Origin: Candidatus Martarchaeota archaeon
Lineage (GTDB): Archaea; Micrarchaeota; Micrarchaeia; Micrarchaeales; Micrarchaeaceae
DNA: 16,129 bases
Assembly: GCA_023474155.1 (NCBI GenBank)
Contig: JAMCYJ010000049.1
Location: 1 to 16,129 of the forward strand
Direction: 5' to 3'
Below the pieces are notes generated by a model. It searched no databases. It was not told the DNA's origin and saw nothing but the letters and a program-made list of their open reading frames with translations. Shown here in pieces: positions 1 through 6,233 of this stretch; position 1 is the stretch's first letter; the number at the start of each line of letters is the position of its first letter. The position numbers and the translations under genes were made by a program.

Positions 1-68
1 TTTATCTCTAGAGGTATATTACGGCTCTTTTTTTCTTGTACTAATATCTTCTTTATCCACTCTTCCAT
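1..68 (-). CDS. 5' end of a leftward gene cut by the left edge (unidentified)
   Basis: An ATG on the minus strand (66-68) opens a frame of 22 codons that runs off the window without a stop. The visible N-terminus begins MEEWIKKILVQEKK and is lysine-rich. A TATA-like box (minus TTTTTATAG, 92-100) lies 24-32 nt upstream of the ATG, the spacing expected for a leaderless archaeal transcript. A short dyad (CCCTA-TTG-TAGGG, 74-86) sits between box and start. Too little sequence is visible to name a family; the evidence is the open frame plus the well-placed box. Confidence 0.35.
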   Translation of the reverse strand, partial: MEEWIKKILVQEKKSRNIPLEI

Positions 69-120
69 ATATACCCTATTGTAGGGAATAACTATAAAAA
101 GGTATGCTTTAATTTATCGA

Positions 121-148
121 TATAAAAATAAAAATAAAATATTTATAC
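121..148 (-). terminator. Candidate U-rich terminator downstream of EF-2
   Basis: On the minus strand this stretch reads as several T-runs (TATTTTATTTTTATTTTTAT). Archaeal RNA polymerase typically stops at U-rich tracts without needing a hairpin. It lies about 170 nt beyond the EF-2 stop codon. A 7-bp inverted repeat (ATGTCAT/ATGACAT, 177-183 and 199-205) sits between. This assignment rests on composition only. Confidence 0.3.
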
Positions 149-196
149 CCTACAAAATTTAAGAGTTAAGGTTATAATGTCATTGTTTTTGTATTT

Positions 197-292
197 TTAT
201 GACATCGCAATGTTATTGTTTTTGCTTGCCCTTGCAGCCAGCTCCATGAGCTGCTTCATGCGCATTCTATCCTTGCTAACGCTTGCTTGCAC
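197..292 (-). other. Possible small ORF or gene remnant just downstream of EF-2
   Basis: A minus-strand frame after the EF-2 stop has protein-like composition. From a GTG at 290-292 it gives about 31 residues, including KDRMRMKQLMELAARA and a NNNIAMS end, before TAA at 197-199. A shorter version starts at ATG 263-265. The amphipathic KxRMxxLMELAxxA pattern loosely recalls the N-terminal helix of archaeal RNase P component 4 (Rpp21), but the zinc-binding part of that protein is absent, so this is a guess. The 3' end contains an 11-codon near-repeat (KNNNI / KNNDI) that continues past the stop. It could be a decayed gene, a short peptide or chance. Confidence 0.2.
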
Positions 293-317
293 GGCGCGCG
301 CGGAACAACTGCCGCGC

Positions 318-2507
318 TCAGTCCATGAACTGCTGAGGCTGCGGAGGCTCCGGCGGCTGGCCTTTTCTTACCCTTATCTCGCGAACGATTTTTGCCTGCA
401 GCTCGGACGGAAGCTTCTCGAATCCGCCAAACTCGTGGTACCAGATGGCTCTCCCTTGGGTAAGGCTTCTCATCTCGTTGGAGAATCCCTTTATGACCTC
501 TGAAACAGGCAGCTTCGCCACTATGGTGACCTGCTCGTTCTCCTGCGAGACCGTGAGCACCTGGCCCCTTTTGGACTGTAGGAAGGAAACCATGTTGGAC
601 ATGTAGTCCTGCGGTATGTTGACTGTGAAGATCTGCTTGGGCTCCAGAAGCTGCACGCCCGACGTAAGCAAGCCCGCGTATATCGCGCGCCTTATTGCCG
701 GTATTATCTGCGCCGGGCCCCTGTGTACGGGATCCTCGTGTATGGTCGCATCCGTAATGCCCACCATAACGCCGGTCACCTTTTCCCTCGCCAGCGGGCC
801 GTCCGTGACCGCCTCCTCGAAGCCGTCTATCAGCAGCTCCATGACCTCATTAAGGTACTGGACACCGTGGCTTACATCCGCGAGCACGCATTTGTTCTTG
901 ACGTACTCTATGTTCTTCGCGACCTGCCTCTCTATGCCCGCCTCTATGAATGCCTCGATTGCGGCCTGCCCCTTGGGTTTGCCCTCGTGTATCCTGCCCT
1001 CCTCCATGGCCTTGATGACCGTCTCTGGCAATGGCTCCACGGTTATATAGAACTTGGAGTGCTTGTTCGGCGACTTGCCCTCTATGGGCCCTATCTTCCT
1101 GGAAATCGTCTCGACATAGAGCACTATGGGCTCGCTTGAGATTATCGATATCTTGAATTCGTCCTTGAGCTTGGTCTCTATGGTCTCGAGCTGGAGCTCC
1201 CCGACCCCGCTGACCAGGTGCTCGCCCGTGTCCTTGTTGACCTCTATCTTGACCGTCGGATCCTCCTTGGAGAGCGCCCTCATGGCCTCTATCAGCTTGC
1301 TCGTGTCCCTGGAATCCTTGGCCTCTATCGCCTTGGTGACGACCGCTGTGGAGAACTGTATCTCCTCGAACGGCTCTATCTGATCCTCGCTCACGGTGTC
1401 CCCTATCGTGAGGTCTTTCAGCCCTACCAGCGCGACTATGTTGCCCGCTGGTATCGACTCCACCGAGACCTTCTCGGGGCCCATATATATCGCGATCTGC
1501 TGCAGCCTCTGCTTGGCCGCCTTGCCCGTGATGCTCACCTCCAGGCCCTTTCTTGCGGCGCCCGAGAAGACCCTGCCCACCGCGACCTCCCCTGAATGGG
1601 GGTCGTACTTGATTCCGAAGACGACTATGTTTGTCTTGCCGTTCGCGTTTGTCGAGAGCATGTCTTTGGCGTTCTCGGAATCTAAATCCCCGTGCCATAT
1701 CTGCGGGATCCTGTACGGCTGCGCGTGCTTGGGATTCGGAAGATGCTCTATCATCATGGCAAGCACTGCTTCTTCTATCGGTGCTATCTCCTGCAGCTGC
1801 GCCTCGTCTCCTTTCTCAGTAAGCTCGAAGATGTCCTTGAAAGAGATCTTCCTCAGGTCCATGGTGGTCTTGGAAACCGCCCACCTCTTCATCGCCGACC
1901 CGAAGCAAACGCCGCCGTTCTCGACGCTTAACTGCCATTGGGCGGCAAACTCCTCCGGCGCGTACTGCGAGATAAGCACGTTGACATCGTTTATCAGCTT
2001 GAGCAGCCTCTCGAATGTCTGCTCCTTGGTGAGCCTGAGCTCGTTAAGCAGCCTGTCGACCTTGTTGACGAATAGCACAGGCTTTGCCTTCTCCTTCAGG
2101 GCCTGCCTGAGCACTGTTTCTGTCTGGGGCATGATGCCCTCCACGGGATCGACCACGAGAACCACTCCGTCCACGGCCCTCATTGCCCTTATGACGTGGG
2201 ACCCGAAGTCTATGTGCCCTGGAGTGTCTATCAGGTTTATAAGAAAATCCTGGTCCTTGTAGTTGAAGCCGAGGGATATGTATGCGGACTTTATCGTCAT
2301 TCTCCTGTCCTTTTCGATCGCCTCGTAGTTTGTGTATAATATGTCCCCCGCGACCGCCTTTGATATAAGACCAGCCTTGGCGAGCAGCGAATCAGTAAGC
2401 GTGGTCTTGCCGTGATGCACGTGCGCGATTATCGCGACATTTCTTATCCTGTCGATGTCCCCCATTATCTTCGTTATTTCAGATACAACATATTCTTTCC
2501 TTACCAT
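318..2507 (-). CDS. fusA: Translation elongation factor 2 (aEF-2)
   Basis: Ribosomal translocase GTPase, 729 aa, the usual length for archaeal EF-2. The GTPase domain shows G1 AHVHHGKTT (28-36), switch I EKDRRMTIKSA (65-75), G3 DTPGH (94-98), G4 NKVD (148-151) and a GSAM G5-like site. Domain IV carries the diphthamide loop IHEDPVHRGPAQ, with the modified histidine at H595. QSKRGQVL and the short C-terminal tail ending QQFMD are archaeal. Two G-domain positions are unusual: the G1 Asp is His31 (archaeal norm AHIDHGKTT), and the Gly of switch I RGIT is Arg69. The remaining GTP-binding elements are intact. The ATG at 2507 follows a TATA box at about 30 nt and leaves a complete N-terminus. EF-2 normally follows uS7; here the AbiE pair and a repeat protein intervene, so it has its own promoter. 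Confidence 0.98.
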   Translation of the reverse strand: MVRKEYVVSEITKIMGDIDRIRNVAIIAHVHHGKTTLTDSLLAKAGLISKAVAGDILYTNYEAIEKDRRMTIKSAYISLGFNYKDQDFLINLIDTPGHIDFGSHVIRAMRAVDGVVLVVDPVEGIMPQTETVLRQALKEKAKPVLFVNKVDRLLNELRLTKEQTFERLLKLINDVNVLISQYAPEEFAAQWQLSVENGGVCFGSAMKRWAVSKTTMDLRKISFKDIFELTEKGDEAQLQEIAPIEEAVLAMMIEHLPNPKHAQPYRIPQIWHGDLDSENAKDMLSTNANGKTNIVVFGIKYDPHSGEVAVGRVFSGAARKGLEVSITGKAAKQRLQQIAIYMGPEKVSVESIPAGNIVALVGLKDLTIGDTVSEDQIEPFEEIQFSTAVVTKAIEAKDSRDTSKLIEAMRALSKEDPTVKIEVNKDTGEHLVSGVGELQLETIETKLKDEFKISIISSEPIVLYVETISRKIGPIEGKSPNKHSKFYITVEPLPETVIKAMEEGRIHEGKPKGQAAIEAFIEAGIERQVAKNIEYVKNKCVLADVSHGVQYLNEVMELLIDGFEEAVTDGPLAREKVTGVMVGITDATIHEDPVHRGPAQIIPAIRRAIYAGLLTSGVQLLEPKQIFTVNIPQDYMSNMVSFLQSKRGQVLTVSQENEQVTIVAKLPVSEVIKGFSNEMRSLTQGRAIWYHEFGGFEKLPSELQAKIVREIRVRKGQPPEPPQPQQFMD

Positions 2508-2536
2508 AAAATCGCTGATTAATACTATTAAATACT

Positions 2537-2549
2537 ATATATATTTATT
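2537..2549 (-). promoter_or_regulatory. TATA box of EF-2
   Basis: The minus strand reads AATAAATATATA across this stretch, 30-42 nt upstream of the EF-2 ATG. That spacing predicts a leaderless or very short-leader mRNA; no Shine-Dalgarno is seen before the start. Confidence 0.55.
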
Positions 2550-2581
2550 TAGTCAAATTTGACAGAGGGCTCTGCGCCGCA

Positions 2582-2609
2582 GGCCCTTGTTTTAGCATGC
2601 ATAAGGGCC
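2582..2609. other. GC-rich hairpin in the EF-2/AbiE spacer
   Basis: GGCCCTT (2582-2588) pairs with AAGGGCC (2603-2609) across a 14-nt loop containing GCATGC. It sits in a GC-rich patch (about 2565-2615) inside otherwise AT-rich spacer, upstream of the EF-2 promoter. It could be a relic, a structured RNA or a terminator for the leftward AbiE transcript. No known RNA family was recognised. Confidence 0.3.
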
Positions 2610-2675
2610 GCACTGCAAAAGAATTTCCTATCGAAGGCTTATCGGGAAATCATATTTACAGATATCCTCGTCTCA

Positions 2676-2712
2676 ATTAGTTATAACTAATAATTATAAC
2701 TAATAATTAGTT
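2676..2712. repeat. Nested palindromes and 13-bp tandem repeat
   Basis: ATTAGTTATAACTAAT (2676-2691) is a perfect 16-bp palindrome. TTATAACTAATAATTA occurs at 2681-2696 and again at 2694-2709, giving a 13-bp period. AACTAA-TAA-TTAGTT (2698-2712) is a further dyad. The block lies about 90 bp downstream of the AbiE toxin stop and about 170 bp upstream of EF-2. Repeated dyads of this kind suggest a protein-binding site, but no binding protein can be named. Confidence 0.6.
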
Positions 2713-2800
2713 AAATTAATTATTTAAAACTGCTGAAAATTTAGATTCAGTAAACAATAATATAACAGCCGCAAATATTAAAAAATAGGCACTAAAATTG

Positions 2801-3730
2801 TTAAACCTGGCCGGCAAATTTTTGCAACAGCCTATTAGAATAAGATTCTAACTTCTTTTTGAATGCGAAGAAATTCTCATTATTAATATTTTTCAAAAGC
2901 ATCTCATCCTCATTTTTTGTATCTTTAACAGTTATGCCCAATTTTACTTTTTCTGCCATATTCTCTCTATATTTGCCATACATATTCGCTGCAAATTCTA
3001 TTTTTTTGATCGCCTCTTTCTCGACGCTTTTTGGTTCTATCTTGAATTTATTATAAAGCATGTAGAGATCAAAGAAATCTCTGGCCTTTATCCCTCTTCT
3101 TGTCAATATAGCTCTTATCTTCTCAGCAGCTATCTCGCGTTTATCATAAACAATTAAGTCTAGCGGTTTAGCATACTCCTCGTACTCTGGATATAACAAT
3201 CCTATATCTTTCTTTGAGCTGATTACAAGTGTTTGCAATCTTTTTCTTGTTGTCTTGAAACACATTTCTTCTACAAAATTTATCTGCGCCTTTACGAAAG
3301 ATGTTCATTTAAGCACGACTGAGTCATACCATAGTTTATAAGTAACGACCCTATTACTACCTCCAAATTCCATATAATCTCTGTTGCCTTTCTGATTTTT
3401 GAAGTCGAGCCCTCTGTTCGCCGCAATACCGGCGAAAATATCTGCTATTTCAGTTTCAAGTTTGGAAAACATGGCGCTAACTTTCTTTTTACTTATTCCA
3501 GATGGCATTTTTTGATGCAGATATGTAAAATCAATATCCTCTGAGAACCGAAAATAGCCAGTATAGGCTTTTATCAGGCAGGTTCCGCCCTTGAATGCGA
3601 AGTTTTTTGAGAAAAAGAGATCTAATGATAAATCCCTAAGCAGCTGCTGCAGGATTAAGTCTTTTTCAATAAGATCCGTTCTCTTATAGTCCAGTGCCTT
3701 GCTGATATCGTTTATCATATTTAAATTCAT
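2801..3730 (-). pseudogene. abiEii: AbiEii-family nucleotidyltransferase toxin, interrupted by an in-frame TGA
   Basis: Toxin partner of a type IV AbiE system; family members have a nucleotidyltransferase fold. The N-terminal piece (141 aa, 3305-3730) has the core FAFKGGTCLIKAYTG (44-58) and SEDIDF (63-68), matching the GG...DxDF active site. The C-terminal piece (to 2801) has REIAAEKIRAIL followed by RDFFDLYML, typical of the family's second half. Both lie in the same frame, separated only by TGA at 3305-3307. Reading through gives a linker TSFVKAQINFVEEM, which fits the family's usual xKxxINF strand, so about 309 codons, normal family length, were once continuous. A GGA-to-TGA change is plausible. 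The gene overlaps abiEi by 4 bp (ATGA). It is probably inactivated; readthrough, reinitiation at ATG 3263-3265 or a sequencing error are alternatives. Confidence 0.85.
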
Positions 3731-4362
3731 TTTAGCACCTTTTCTATCATGTTACTGACTGCCTTAGGATAATTCTTGGCATATTTTCTTAAAGTTTCTT
3801 TTTTTATGCCCTTGGCCCATTCTGCTAAATCAATCAATATCCTTTCTTCAGGAAGTCCGTTATATCTCCAAAAGTATATAAAGTCCATTATGGTTTTTTC
3901 GGGATCGGAATATTTTAAACTTCCTTTTTCTATAATTCCAAAACCAAGAAGTTTTCTGGATACTTTACTGAATTTAAATTTATGGCCCTCTATCCTGATT
4001 GGTTTAGCCCTAAATATTTCAGAACTAATTACCTCGTCTATCCCGAACTCCTCATGGGTCATATTATTGATTTTTAGCGCGCTGTGAAGGCCAAAATACC
4101 AATCTTTGACACCTTTAAGCGCAATCCCCCTTGCAACTAACTCCATATAGCTGTAATGCTCATTGCCTAGTTTAGTCTCATCAATGCTCTTAAAGTAAAA
4201 AATGCCTCTGAATATACGTATAAGATAGCCTTTTCTTAGTAAATAATTGATAATGTTGGTATAATTAAATTTAAGCCGTTTAGCGTAATTATGCAGCTCC
4301 TTTTCAGTAATAAACTCTTTTTTATCTAGATAAAGTTTTTTTAACATTAGATTCATTGTCAT
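3727..4362 (-). CDS. abiEi: AbiEi-family antitoxin / transcriptional regulator
   Basis: This 211-aa protein has an N-terminal winged-helix region (about 1-60: ITEKELHNYAKRL, then NYLLRKGYLIRIFRGIFYF) and a larger C-terminal domain with YFGLHSALK and YSDPEKTIMDFIYF, the pattern of AbiEi antitoxins. Family members neutralise AbiEii and repress their own promoter by binding inverted repeats. Here a 10-bp-arm repeat lies exactly at the start codon. The stop overlaps the toxin start (ATGA), so the two are translationally coupled. Three Met codons (1, 3, 6) could start translation; the first fits a TATA box 37-44 nt upstream. Composition is more AT-rich than the neighbouring ribosomal genes. The antitoxin is intact although its partner carries a stop. 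Confidence 0.85.
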   Translation of the reverse strand: MTMNLMLKKLYLDKKEFITEKELHNYAKRLKFNYTNIINYLLRKGYLIRIFRGIFYFKSIDETKLGNEHYSYMELVARGIALKGVKDWYFGLHSALKINNMTHEEFGIDEVISSEIFRAKPIRIEGHKFKFSKVSRKLLGFGIIEKGSLKYSDPEKTIMDFIYFWRYNGLPEERILIDLAEWAKGIKKETLRKYAKNYPKAVSNMIEKVLK

Positions 4363-4385
4363 TTATATCACAATATGATATAAAT
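4361..4385. promoter_or_regulatory. Probable AbiEi operator (25-bp inverted repeat)
   Basis: ATTTATATCA (4361-4370) and TGATATAAAT (4376-4385) are perfect 10-bp arms around CAATA. The repeat touches the abiEi start codon and covers the predicted transcription start. A further dyad (TAAATA-GACA-TATTTA, 4381-4396) abuts it, followed by AGATAT/ATATCT (4396-4413). AbiEi proteins are known to autoregulate by binding promoter inverted repeats, so this is the natural candidate site. Confidence 0.6.
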
Positions 4386-4398
4386 AGACATATTTAGA

Positions 4399-4406
4399 TA
4401 TATAAA
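4399..4406 (-). promoter_or_regulatory. TATA box of the abiE operon
   Basis: The minus strand reads TTTATATA, 37-44 nt upstream of the abiEi ATG. This predicts initiation near 4375, inside the inverted repeat, with a leader of about 12 nt. Confidence 0.5.
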
Positions 4407-4567
4407 GATATCTGTTTATTTATACCTTTGCTTGATTTTTTGGACCACAATTTTTATAACACTACATGTTCTATTTTGCTCTTTGACTAATTCGCCTAGA
4501 GCTATTAAAAATAGCATGAAAAGAAATCCACGTAATGTTTCCTATCACTGCGCGCTTATGGGATAGC

Positions 4568-4589
4568 AACAGTATTATCTGTTAAAAAA
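4568..4589 (-). terminator. Candidate terminator after the repeat-protein gene
   Basis: On the minus strand a T6 run (4584-4589) follows the stop of the repeat-protein gene by about 28 nt, and a 5-bp hairpin (AACAG-ATAATA-CTGTT, 4568-4583) follows it directly. A second hairpin, GCTATT-AAA-AATAGC, lies further on at 4501-4515. A U-run is the usual archaeal signal, so this could end the leftward ribosomal transcript. Confidence 0.35.
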
Positions 4590-4617
4590 CCAAACAAGGC
4601 CTCGTCTCCCTGCCTGA

Positions 4618-5157
4618 TTATATCCGTAAAAGCCTTATCAAAAATTTATCGACTTTTTTGCATAGCTCCGGGTTTGCGTTTTTGTAGTTGTTAAGCTCGT
4701 CGCCGACGGAAATGCCGAATTTGTCCTTGATGCCGAGAATTTCAGGAACCTGAAATCTTCTTGGAAGGTTTCCATGCGCGGCGAGATTGTGCGCAGGCGT
4801 AGATAAATTTTCATTTGCCAGAGATAGTATTTCTGCGGTCATGCGCTTTTCAGGAAGCCTGTTGCATTTATAATTTGTCAGGCTATGCGCTATTGTATTT
4901 TTAAAATAAGAGAAATACGAGGGCATTCTAAGTATGTCCAGCGTCATATGCTCATGCGGCAGGGCATCCGAGTAGGCAAGCATGGAGGCGATGTTTTTTC
5001 CATTCGAATCCGCCAATGAAATGACCTCCTTGGTCATCCATTTTCTTGGAAGATTGCCGTCCTGCGCCAGCCTGTGCGCCATTGTCGTGCCGTCAGGCGA
5101 TATTACCTTTGAAAGGCGTTCAAAATTATAATCTGATTTTGTTTTGTTTGATTCCAT
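4618..5157 (-). CDS. Protein of degenerate AH-LA / LP / MT repeats (ankyrin-like)
   Basis: Function unknown. The 179-aa protein has no signal peptide or membrane segment and is built of four to five units of about 30-33 residues with the pattern G-x-T-x-AH-x-LA-x-x-G-x-LP-x-x-x-MT-x-EI-LSLA. AH or its equivalent falls at 27-28, 57-58, 90-91 and 122-123; LP at 36-37, 66-67, 101-102 and 131-132; MT at 41-42, 71-72 and 106-107. A worn fifth unit begins near 148. The helix-turn-helix character and spacing resemble ankyrin or related solenoid repeats, which bind proteins, but the consensus is not classical ankyrin. It starts 42 nt after the uS7 stop, on the same strand, so co-transcription is possible; a weak TATA (GTTTATTATTAG) in the gap could give it its own start. 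It sits between the ribosomal run and the AbiE pair. Confidence 0.75.
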   Translation of the reverse strand: MESNKTKSDYNFERLSKVISPDGTTMAHRLAQDGNLPRKWMTKEVISLADSNGKNIASMLAYSDALPHEHMTLDILRMPSYFSYFKNTIAHSLTNYKCNRLPEKRMTAEILSLANENLSTPAHNLAAHGNLPRRFQVPEILGIKDKFGISVGDELNNYKNANPELCKKVDKFLIRLLRI

Positions 5158-5199
5158 TTTCCCACAATATCAGTCTAATAATAAACTTTTTTCAGGAAA

Positions 5200-5802
5200 C
5201 TACTTCGCGCTCCTTGCCATTCTCTCTATCTCGTTTCTCCTCTTTATCGCATATCCGTTTGGATCGTTCCTCGACGCAAGGATAAGCTCGTTCGCGAGCG
5301 CGTCCCTCATTGTCGTTTTCTTCCCGAACGATGCGAGTATCGCGGCGATTGAAATATTTCTTAGCGCATAGTCGAGCCTTCTGCTTGCGCTTATGTCTAC
5401 TGCAATGTTGGAGATTATGCCCCCGTACCTCACCCTTGTCGTGTCCTCGATAGGGGCGGAATTCTCGACAGCCTGTATGAAAACCTGCAAAGGATTCTGG
5501 CTCGTCTTTGCATTGATCTGCTCGAACGCATCCTCTATTATGTGCATCACCTTGAGCTTCTTTCCCTGCAGCCTGCCTTTTGTCCTTATGACGTGGCCTC
5601 CGATCTTTCCTCCTGTGCCCCCTCTCATGAGCGCATTCTCGAGCCTCTCGATTATGTTTATCTTTGCCTTGGAGAAGTCCTTCTTGCTCGTCCTCCTGTA
5701 CGAGTTCGGGTACTTGAGATCATTCAGGAAAATGTAATTCCTGAGGCTCTGGTCATTGACAACGACCTCGTAGCTGTACTTGTCGAATAATAAGTTTGCC
5801 AT
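5200..5802 (-). CDS. rps7: 30S ribosomal protein uS7
   Basis: Small-subunit head protein that binds the 3' domain of 16S rRNA near the E and P sites. At 200 aa it has archaeal length. Recognisable segments are NIIERLENALMRGG (50-63), the loop GGHVIRTKGRLQGKK, NPLQVFIQAVENSAP (about 102-116), TTRVRYGGI and ASRRLDYALRNI, with a basic C-terminus. It begins 2 nt after the uS12 stop, the conserved uS12-uS7 arrangement. In most archaea an elongation factor gene follows; here the repeat protein does. Confidence 0.97.
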   Translation of the reverse strand: MANLLFDKYSYEVVVNDQSLRNYIFLNDLKYPNSYRRTSKKDFSKAKINIIERLENALMRGGTGGKIGGHVIRTKGRLQGKKLKVMHIIEDAFEQINAKTSQNPLQVFIQAVENSAPIEDTTRVRYGGIISNIAVDISASRRLDYALRNISIAAILASFGKKTTMRDALANELILASRNDPNGYAIKRRNEIERMARSAK

Positions 5803-5804
5803 GA

Positions 5805-6233
5805 TTATCTCTTTGGTTTTTCAATCTTGCCCATCCTAAGCAGCCTTAGGTTCGCGCCGTTGACTGCGACGACTTTGTATTTCATGCCAGGTATGCATCC
5901 CATCTGGCCCCTTTGGGACCCTCCAAGCCCCTCTATCGTGACCTCGTCGTGCTCGTCGATGTACGTGATGCTCTTGTCGCCTGGCACAAACGCGCCGACA
6001 ACCTTGGAGTTCTTTATAATCTGGACCCTCACGCACTTTATCTGCCCTGAATTCGGCTGCTTCTGCTCGACAGCGAACTTCTGAAGCACGAGCCCCTTTG
6101 TCCTCGGCACTGTGCCCATCGGGTCGAATTTCTCCTTTAGCTTGAATTTTTTCCTTTTCCACCATTTCTTAAGCAGTCTCTGGTGCTTTCTTCCCCTTAC
6201 TAATTTTCTTGCCGCGAATTCTCCGTTTCCCAA
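5805..6233 (-). CDS. rps12: 30S ribosomal protein uS12 (TTG start)
   Basis: Decoding-centre protein of the small subunit, 142 aa. It shows the archaeal N-terminus GNGEFAARKL, the decoding loop KQPNSGQIKCVRVQ, AFVPGDKSITYIDEHDEV and the C-terminal MGCIPGMKYKVVAVNG. The conserved N-terminus begins right after TTG at 6231-6233, and the codon just before it is the eL30 stop TGA in the same frame, so TTG is the only possible start. No Shine-Dalgarno is close; start probably depends on ribosomes that have just terminated on eL30. The loop residues GQI replace the commoner A(I/M)R in PNSAxRK. A 2-nt gap separates it from uS7. Confidence 0.96.
   Translation of the reverse strand: MGNGEFAARKLVRGRKHQRLLKKWWKRKKFKLKEKFDPMGTVPRTKGLVLQKFAVEQKQPNSGQIKCVRVQIIKNSKVVGAFVPGDKSITYIDEHDEVTIEGLGGSQRGQMGCIPGMKYKVVAVNGANLRLLRMGKIEKPKR

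Noticed and set aside
177..503. Plus-strand frame with a hydrophobic start, resembling a small membrane protein
   Set aside because: Most of it is antisense to the 3' end of EF-2, and the hydrophobic start comes from T-rich spacer; no promoter or ribosome-binding site is evident.
850..1698. Long open frame on the minus strand inside EF-2 in a different frame
   Set aside because: It lies wholly within the EF-2 gene, is Arg/Gly/Gln-rich low-complexity translation typical of a GC-rich shadow frame, and has no domain features.
1396..2262. Long plus-strand open frame opposite EF-2
   Set aside because: Antisense shadow of EF-2 with Ser/Thr-rich composition and no recognisable motif.
2676..2712. 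CRISPR-like array
   Set aside because: Only two overlapping 13-bp copies without unique spacers, and no cas genes.
3305..3307. TGA in abiEii as a selenocysteine or reassigned codon
   Set aside because: UGA ends EF-2, uL1, AbiEi and eL30 in the same window, and the family has no conserved Cys or Sec there; a nonsense mutation is simpler.
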